64,000 bases of DNA, taken from NCBI GenBank assembly GCA_010672585.1, contig JAAHGF010000031.1:1-64000 (forward strand), read 5' to 3'. The position numbers were made by a program, and so were the translations under genes. This document shows, one piece after another, positions 58,722-64,000 of the stretch. The notes below the pieces were generated by a model. That model was not told the DNA's origin. It did not search any database and was given only the letters and a program-made list of their open reading frames with translations. The DNA is from Okeania sp. SIO1I7 (GTDB taxonomy: Bacteria; Cyanobacteriota; Cyanobacteriia; Cyanobacteriales; Microcoleaceae). Within the stretch, counting starts at the first letter, position 1, and each line of letters opens with the position of its first letter.

Positions 58722-60227
58722 TTATCGGTTGTAAAGTTGAGTAAGTTGTAGTAAGCGATCGCTCAATTCTTGACTCAAAAGCTCTGAAGTGGTATAGCGC
58801 CAGCGCCAGTTGCCAGGAGTAACACTAGGGTCATTCATGCGAGCGCCGTTATCTAAGGAAAGAATATCTTGGAGAGGGAATATTGCCATATCAGCAACGG
58901 AAGCGGAAGCTAAACGCATGAGTGACCAACTGATTTCATGGATATCACCATCACTAGCATAACCCAAATATTGAGCAACGTGCTGTCTTACTTCCTGAGG
59001 AGCTTGTAACCACCAACCGATAGTAGTATCGTTATCATGAGTACCTGTGTAGACTATGCAGTTATTGATATAACTATGAGGTAAGTAGGGATGATCTGCC
59101 TCACCGCCAAAAGCAAACAATAATATTCGCATTCCCGGAAATTCAAAGTGATCCCGCATTGCTTCTACTTCTGAAGTAATAATTCCCAAGTCTTCTGCTA
59201 AGATAGGTAGACTTCCTAGAGCTTCCTGTAATTTGGAAAATAATTTGTATCCTGGTGCTTTTACCCATTCCCCATTAATAGCATTATCTTCCCCTGCGGG
59301 AACTCGCCAGAAAGCTTCAAAACCACGGAAATGATCGACGCGCACAAAATCTACATATTGTAGAGTTGCCCTAAATCTTTCGATCCACCAAGCAAAGTTA
59401 GTATTAATTAAGTTTTCCCAGTTATAGACAGGATTTCCCCATAACTGCCCAGTTGCACTAAAATAGTCTGGTGGTACTCCTGCTTTCCATGCGGGTTCTA
59501 AAGTTTCTGGATTGAGGTCAAAGTTTTCTGGGTGACTCCAAACCTCTGCACTATGATGACAAACATAAATCGAAACGTCGCCAATAATTTTGATATTTTT
59601 CCCATGACAATATCTGCGGACTTTTGTCCATTGTTCAAAAAACTGAAATTGCAAAAATTTATGATATTCAATACTATCGTGTAATATTTCAGTTGCTATT
59701 TTTACTGCACCTGATTCTCTACGAGCTAAACCTGGTTCCCATTTATTCCATGTTTTATCTGGGTTAGCCTCATGCAAAGCCATAAATAAAGCATAGTCAT
59801 CCAACCAATATGATTGTTGTTGGGAAAAAATTTCGTATTCTGATGGAATGGCTTGTTTGAAGCGCTCGTAAGCTTGCTGTAAATATTTAGTTTTGTGGGG
59901 AATAACTTCTGCAAAGTTGACTCTGGCGTATGCTGGGTCTCCTTCTGAAGGTAGAGGTATGAGTTCATCAGGATTTAATAATCCTTTCTCTGCCAATATA
60001 TCCAGACTAATTAACAGAGGATTTCCTGCAAAGGCGCTGAAATTCATGGTATAGGGTGAATGCTCATAACCTGTTGGGCCTAAAGGTAATACTTGCCAGA
60101 TTTTTTGTCCACTTCTGGCCAGAAAATCAATAAACTCATAAGCTGATTTGCCTAAATCCCCAATGCCAAATCTACTGGGTAAACTGGTAGGGTGTAGTAT
60201 GATGCCACTTGCACGTTCAAAAGTCAT
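58722..60227 (-). CDS. malQ: 4-alpha-glucanotransferase
   Basis: 501-residue GH77 enzyme that moves maltooligosaccharide pieces during glycogen turnover. Conserved: SGIILHPTSLPSRFGIGDLG, QVLPLGPTG, VRVDHFRGFEAFW (nucleophile Asp), LAEDLGIIT (Glu) and THDNDTTIGWW. Full length for the family. Start ATG at 60227 (MTFERASGI). Single gene, cytosolic. Confidence 0.95.
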   Translation of the reverse strand: MTFERASGIILHPTSLPSRFGIGDLGKSAYEFIDFLARSGQKIWQVLPLGPTGYEHSPYTMNFSAFAGNPLLISLDILAEKGLLNPDELIPLPSEGDPAYARVNFAEVIPHKTKYLQQAYERFKQAIPSEYEIFSQQQSYWLDDYALFMALHEANPDKTWNKWEPGLARRESGAVKIATEILHDSIEYHKFLQFQFFEQWTKVRRYCHGKNIKIIGDVSIYVCHHSAEVWSHPENFDLNPETLEPAWKAGVPPDYFSATGQLWGNPVYNWENLINTNFAWWIERFRATLQYVDFVRVDHFRGFEAFWRVPAGEDNAINGEWVKAPGYKLFSKLQEALGSLPILAEDLGIITSEVEAMRDHFEFPGMRILLFAFGGEADHPYLPHSYINNCIVYTGTHDNDTTIGWWLQAPQEVRQHVAQYLGYASDGDIHEISWSLMRLASASVADMAIFPLQDILSLDNGARMNDPSVTPGNWRWRYTTSELLSQELSDRLLQLTQLYNR

Positions 60228-60736
60228 AGTATTTACAATTTATAAGTCAAAAGTCAAAAATTAAAAGTCAAAAGTTAGATAAATTAATAGTTTCTACACT
60301 ATAATTTCTGTGACTTTCAGCTTTGTAAAATATTATCAGATACGAAATTTAAAATTACCATCTATTGGGCTAAATTTATACAATACTATGGCTAAATTTA
60401 TACAATACTATGGATAAATTTATAGATTTGATGATTCGTTGAGAACCCTAAAAGGGTTATTAATTATTTCAATTATTCAAGATATGACTTCTAATTTTCA
60501 CAGAGGTACATTATACTCCCAGATTTTTTGTTGCCTAAAAATTTCAATTTTGTACTTCATTCAATTAAGAAATAGAATATTTATATTTAGAGTATTTTAA
60601 ATTAACTTTTTTAAAAAAAATCAATTATTTTGATCGAAAATTAACCTGTTTTTAACCAGGTTTTAACTACTTAATTTATCTAGCTTTTGACTTTTAACCT
60701 TTAATTAGTAAAAGTGCTAGTATATCAAAGAAAAAT
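60228..60736. other. Intergenic, no gene seen
   Basis: AAGTCAAAAGTC repeats (about 60245-60276) and a tandem doubling of AATTTATACAATACTATGG (about 60371-60415). Otherwise AT-rich. Confidence 0.45.
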
Positions 60737-60847
60737 TATTAGACATCTCCTCCAAAAGAGGGAATAGGGAGTGGGGATTAGGCAGAAATCATCAATTATT
60801 TCTGTGTGATAATTGATTTTATTTTTGATTTTTGGAGATGTCTATTA
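60737..60847. mobile_element. R5 element (111 bp)
   Basis: TATTAGACATCTCC at the left and GGAGATGTCTATTAG at the right. It includes AGGGAGTGGGGATTAGG, a worn heptamer tract, and TAATTGATTTTATTTTTG as in the ssb/lipB copy. It ends 12 bp before the start of the phosphatase remnant. Confidence 0.7.
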
Positions 60848-60859
60848 GGAATATGGTCT

Positions 60860-61056
60860 ATGAGTTTGAAGTTGTATTTTATCCGACATGGAGAGACTAC
60901 ATACAGTAAAACTGGCGGTTACTGTGGTATTTTAGACCCAGAATTGACACCAGAAGGTTTAGATATGGCAGAAAAATTTGCTAAAACTCATAGCTCATTA
61001 AATTGGACTGCTGCCTATATTAGCCCGATGAAAAGAACAATTGCTACTGCAAAACC
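60860..61056 (+). pseudogene. Truncated histidine phosphatase (phosphoglycerate mutase-like)
   Basis: Starts MSLKLYFIRHGETTYSKTGG with the RHG catalytic motif and continues to TAAYISPMKRTIATAKPA, about 65 residues of a family that is normally near 200. At about 61056 the sequence changes into an R1-type element that begins GGCGTTGGTAAAGCGCG, also seen reversed near 16580. The open frame runs on in repeat DNA to 61279. The rest of the gene was not found downstream. Confidence 0.75.
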
Positions 61057-61223
61057 GGCGTTGGTAAAGCGCGTGTATGATATTAATCTTAATTCTTTAG
61101 GAGTCAGTCCTCAGGAGTCAGTAGTCAGGAGGGAAGAAAGAAGAAACAGGAGTAGAAGGAAAAAGTTTTTCGGGGAGCGTAAAGGTCACGAAATTCTATC
61201 GCGCTCTTATCTGGACATGATAT
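61056..61223. mobile_element. R1-type element that ends the phosphatase gene
   Basis: Begins GGCGTTGGTAAAGCGCG and ends TTATCTGGACATGATAT, with AGGAGTCAGTCCTCAGG and GGGAAGAAAGAAG inside. The left end is unlike the short R1 copies, so R1 is modular. Confidence 0.55.
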
Positions 61224-61235
61224 CATACCTCTTTT

Positions 61236-61420
61236 TACCGAAAAATTGTGGGTATGTGCCTCCCCTTTTAAGGGGATAATAAGCGGTCGAGGGATGGCGA
61301 GGTCTCCTCGCCATATCCAATCGACCAAGAGAAGAAAAATTTTCATCTCTTTGTCAATCCTCTTCTTTCAAGGAGAGGTAATTATTCATTATTCATTATT
61401 CATTATTCATTGTTGAACAA
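61236..61420 (-). repeat. Interspersed repeat R4 copy 3 (reversed)
   Basis: CCCCTTTTAAGGGG, GAGGGATGGCGAGG..CCTCGCCATATCC, ATCGACCAAGAG and ATTATTCATT repeats, all reversed relative to 2131-2455. Confidence 0.65.
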
Positions 61421-61448
61421 CGCCCAAAACCTTTTATTTATAAGAAAA

Positions 61449-61484
61449 GGTAATTCTAAATTCTAAATTCTAAATTCTAAATTC
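61449..61484. repeat. TTCTAAA heptamer tract
   Basis: About five TAAATTC/TTCTAAA repeats right at the end of the metalloprotease gene; the same heptamer occurs near 30 kb. Confidence 0.7.
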
Positions 61485-63015
61485 AAGAATTTAATTTTTC
61501 CTGAATTTCTCTATGTTTTTCTACCCCTTCAAAAGCATAACGATTGTAACCATTATGTTCAATCAATTGTTCGAGATACTCAACCCGATCGTCTGACTGG
61601 GGGTGAGTTGAAAGAAAACTCGAAGAACGTTTACCACCTTTTTTTTCATCCAGAGTTGCCATAAAATTTCACAAACCATCAGCAGCATAACCAGCAGTAG
61701 CTAAAACACGAGTACCAACAATATCAGCTTGACGCTCATTACTCCGACTGTACTGTAAACTGACTAAATTTGTAACGATGTTGCCAATAGGAATGTCAGT
61801 TTTTAACACATCACTAACAATGTCGCCTGCACTATCGTACAAATTATTAGTCACAACTCTTTGAAAACCGTGGGAAAGAACCGCATGAGCAACTTCATGG
61901 GTAAGTAAACCTGCTAACTCTGCTTCAGAATTAGTATTAAGAATCGAGCCAGTATTAATAAATACTTTACCTCCAGGTAAAGCAAAAGCATTGAGAGACT
62001 TGTCTCGCACTACATAAAATTCGTATTCAAAATCATCTCTACCCATTAACTCCGCAATGGAATTACCTATTTTAGTTACATATTCGACTACCTCCTCATC
62101 TTCTACAAGTGACAGTTGTCTCTTATACGCATTTGCTGCTCGACTGCCTAAACCTGATTCTCCTTGCAGCATCAAACTGCCCATTTTCAAAGTTTCACCC
62201 ACAACAGTTCCCACTGGGTTACAATTACGGAGCAAAGCGCAACCACCAACTCGGACAGCAGTTCCCAAGAAACCTTTGCCTACCATTTGTCCGTTAATTC
62301 TATCCTCGAATTTCTCAAAGTTATCCTCAGCCATTTCTAGAAACTTTTCTGCTTCTGGATGCTCTGGGTTAACTAAGACAAATTGACGAGCTGCGATAGA
62401 TGCTTGTAAATAGTCTTTTTCCTTTCTCAGTGCTTTTACATGAGCTTCAACTATTTCTACTGAGTCAGGTAAGATACTGGCAGCTTTTTCCAATACTTGC
62501 AGAGCTTCTTTTTTCTTTTTATTCTTTTGTAATGTTTCAGCTAACAGCAAATGACCAGGAACAAATTCCGGATTTTGTGCTACAAATTCTTGTAACATTT
62601 CCAGGTTATCATTTTTATCGGCATCTTTTTTTGCTTCTTCCCACTGGGTTTGAATTTCGGGTGGTAAATTTTCAACTTTGTCTATGGGGTCTGGGAACAT
62701 GGTATTTTGATGAGATTCAAAGGGTGCTTTGACTTTCTGGTAAAGTTCTTCTGCTGCTTCTCTGTCTCCTTGCTCATAGAGAAAATCTGCTTTGATTAGA
62801 GTTTCGTAGGGGTCTTCTGGTTCGGTTTCTGCTGTGTTGTCTGGGTCTGGGTCGTCGGAGTTAGTTATTGTGGGGTCGGTTTCGGTTTCGGTGGTTGTTT
62901 CTTGTTGTTGGTTGGTGAGTGGGGGGTTGGCGATCGCTATTTGCCATGAGAAACCGATTTTCAGGAGTATGACTAAAAGTAGAGTTAAGATAAATAATTT
63001 GTGTGTTCTTTTCAT
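61483..63015 (-). pseudogene. M48 family metalloprotease (BepA-like) with in-frame TGA
   Basis: Secreted or periplasmic zinc protease with TPR-like repeats. Signal peptide (about 1-29, ends AIAN), acidic linker, helical repeats (about 70-235), then the M48 domain with HEVAH (373-377) and the third ligand Glu427 in SRSNERQAD. After AGYAADGL (448) comes TGA at 61669-61671, yet the same frame continues NFMATLDEKKGG..SSFLSTHPQSDDRVEYLEQ to a stop at 61483-61485, which is the family's usual end. One CGA-to-TGA change would explain it. The shortened protein keeps the zinc site but loses the conserved STHP segment, so activity is doubtful. Confidence 0.82.
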
Positions 63016-63315
63016 AGTTGTAATTCTCCTGAATCACATTGTTACAGTGTTTCCCGTTGTTACGAGGTACAGATATCGTAGGTAAGACGCCCACACTACT
63101 AGCGGGTCTAGACTAAAATTGTGAGTAAAACCCAACGCTACGATCCCCCCCAACCCCCCTTGGAAAGGGGGGAGTGGTGGTCTATATTTTCTAAAATTTA
63201 CCCACATTTTCAAGCTAGACGTGCTACTACAATAATTTTACCAATTCAAACTTGTACCTAATTTATTAGATTTCTAATATTGCATTGCCACATTTACTGC
63301 TTCAGTAAAATATTT
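63016..63315. other. Intergenic with C-run/G-run hairpin
   Basis: CCCCCCAACCCCCCTT followed by GGAAAGGGGGG (about 63144-63172) can form a strong stem; such short elements recur in cyanobacterial genomes. It may also act as a transcription end for the gene to the right. No gene. Confidence 0.5.
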
Positions 63316-64000
63316 CTATTCTGGTAGAGAGTAGATTTTCCTAGATAACATCTCCTCCACTTTTTTTATTAATTTTTTATCGACTCCTCCCCATACACGT
63401 CCAGACAACCACTCATTTAAATCAGGGTGTCTCCCTGTACCTTCTCCCAAAGTCAAAACATATATTTTTCCATTTTTTTCAACAATTGTTCTAGTGATTT
63501 GACCAGGGTACAAAACATGATTTTTCCTCGTGTAGTTTGTGATAGAATATTCATCTTGATTGATAGTTGTTCTGATAGTATCTATACCCCACGGACCGAG
63601 TATATCCAAATCTGTTGTCTGGCAATGCTCAACTTTTTCTTGGCTTTCGTGATTGGGTGCAACAAATTGTTTATTACTGACCATAACTCTAAAAACAAAA
63701 TCAATATTACAACCCTGAGTATTCAGGGAGCAAACTTTATTTACTACTCCATAAGAATGATACTTTTTAGACTTTTCATCATAGGAAACTTGTATTTCAT
63801 CATCACCACAAGGGACGTTTGCTATTGCACTCTCGGAACAAGAAATTACATACCACCATCGAGTCTCTGGATTCCAATTTCCAATCAACTGCACCCCCAC
63901 ATATTCTGCATTATCGGGCAAAGGTAATGTTTTTTGATGTCGTTCTGATTTAGGACCATCGGAGTGAATTATTTTACCATCTAAATACAATTTGATAGTG
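63316..64000 (-). CDS. Hypothetical protein, runs off the right edge
   Basis: The last 228 codons of a minus-strand gene. The frame is open to the edge (TIKLYLDGKIIHSDGP..), so the start lies outside. It is rich in Trp, Cys and Asn (WNPETRWWYVISCSES, CGDDEIQVSY, CSLNTQGCNIDFVF). It contains several paired cysteines, which would suit an exported protein. The C-terminal part (GEGTGRHPDLNEWLSGRVWGGVD) looks like a separate small domain. I do not recognise the family. Confidence 0.6.
   Translation of the reverse strand, partial: TIKLYLDGKIIHSDGPKSERHQKTLPLPDNAEYVGVQLIGNWNPETRWWYVISCSESAIANVPCGDDEIQVSYDEKSKKYHSYGVVNKVCSLNTQGCNIDFVFRVMVSNKQFVAPNHESQEKVEHCQTTDLDILGPWGIDTIRTTINQDEYSITNYTRKNHVLYPGQITRTIVEKNGKIYVLTLGEGTGRHPDLNEWLSGRVWGGVDKKLIKKVEEMLSRKIYSLPE

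Overview
The window comes from an AT-rich filamentous cyanobacterium, most like the Okeania / Trichodesmium / Moorena type. The evidence is psbI (photosystem II), a cyAbrB regulator, a DUF3769-type LptD, a long-form LrtA/HPF, a hopanoid-type HpnB glycosyltransferase, many HIP1 octamers (GCGATCGC) and short tandem heptamer repeats. About two thirds of the window is coding, counting broken genes. The rest is long intergenic DNA full of small inverted-repeat elements. No rRNA, tRNA or CRISPR array was seen.

Layout. 0-2 kb: 3' part of a secreted RTX (calcium-binding repeat) protein with a long Pro-Glu linker. 3.4-7.8 kb: an S9 peptidase and an HpnB-like glycosyltransferase. 8.7-15.2 kb: a WD40 remnant, then a two-gene signalling operon on the minus strand, made of an ethylene-receptor-like hybrid histidine kinase with a cyanobacteriochrome-like GAF domain and a REC-GGDEF-EAL response regulator. 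16.6-22 kb: cobL (cobalamin), a 2H phosphoesterase, holA and a one-span membrane protein. 22.1-23.5 kb: a TnpB-only IS605-type element. 25.1-29.2 kb: cyAbrB, a decayed hemB copy and argC. 30-34.6 kb: lptD-like gene, psbI and an unknown protein. 35-36.4 kb: a broken second tnpB. 36.5-43 kb: a GH38 alpha-mannosidase lying between two different non-coding tandem-repeat arrays. 43-48.8 kb: a degenerate chemoreceptor-like protein, an M50 site-2 protease with CBS domains, a methyltransferase and a small membrane protein. 49.6-55.4 kb: mannose-1-phosphate guanylyltransferase with a mutase-like tail, a second SSB, lipB, hpf/lrtA and bcp. 56.3-64 kb: a trypsin-like PEP-CTERM protease, malQ, a truncated histidine phosphatase, an M48 metalloprotease with an in-frame stop, and an unknown gene running off the edge.

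The clearest common thread is repeat traffic. I separate ten families, called R1 to R10 here, most with terminal inverted repeats and no transposase: R1 ATATCATGTCCGG; R2 TTAGGGYTTGCTGA; R3 ACAGCGGTTTTCATTT; R4 GATAATTGATAATTACCTC plus a GGCGAGG palindrome; R5 AGACATCTCC; R6 GACTTACGC; R7 ATTTCTCT; R8 ATACCAATTTT; R9 GTGCAACTTT; R10 GGAAAAATATTG. They sit at gene ends (R5 between ssb and lipB), next to a dead hemB (R2), inside one another (R1 inside R3) and in the truncated phosphatase. Several short tandem repeat tracts lie inside these elements. The most unusual features are the nine-copy ~210 bp array with an A-B-B higher-order pattern before the mannosidase, and the predicted ethylene/light-to-c-di-GMP operon.
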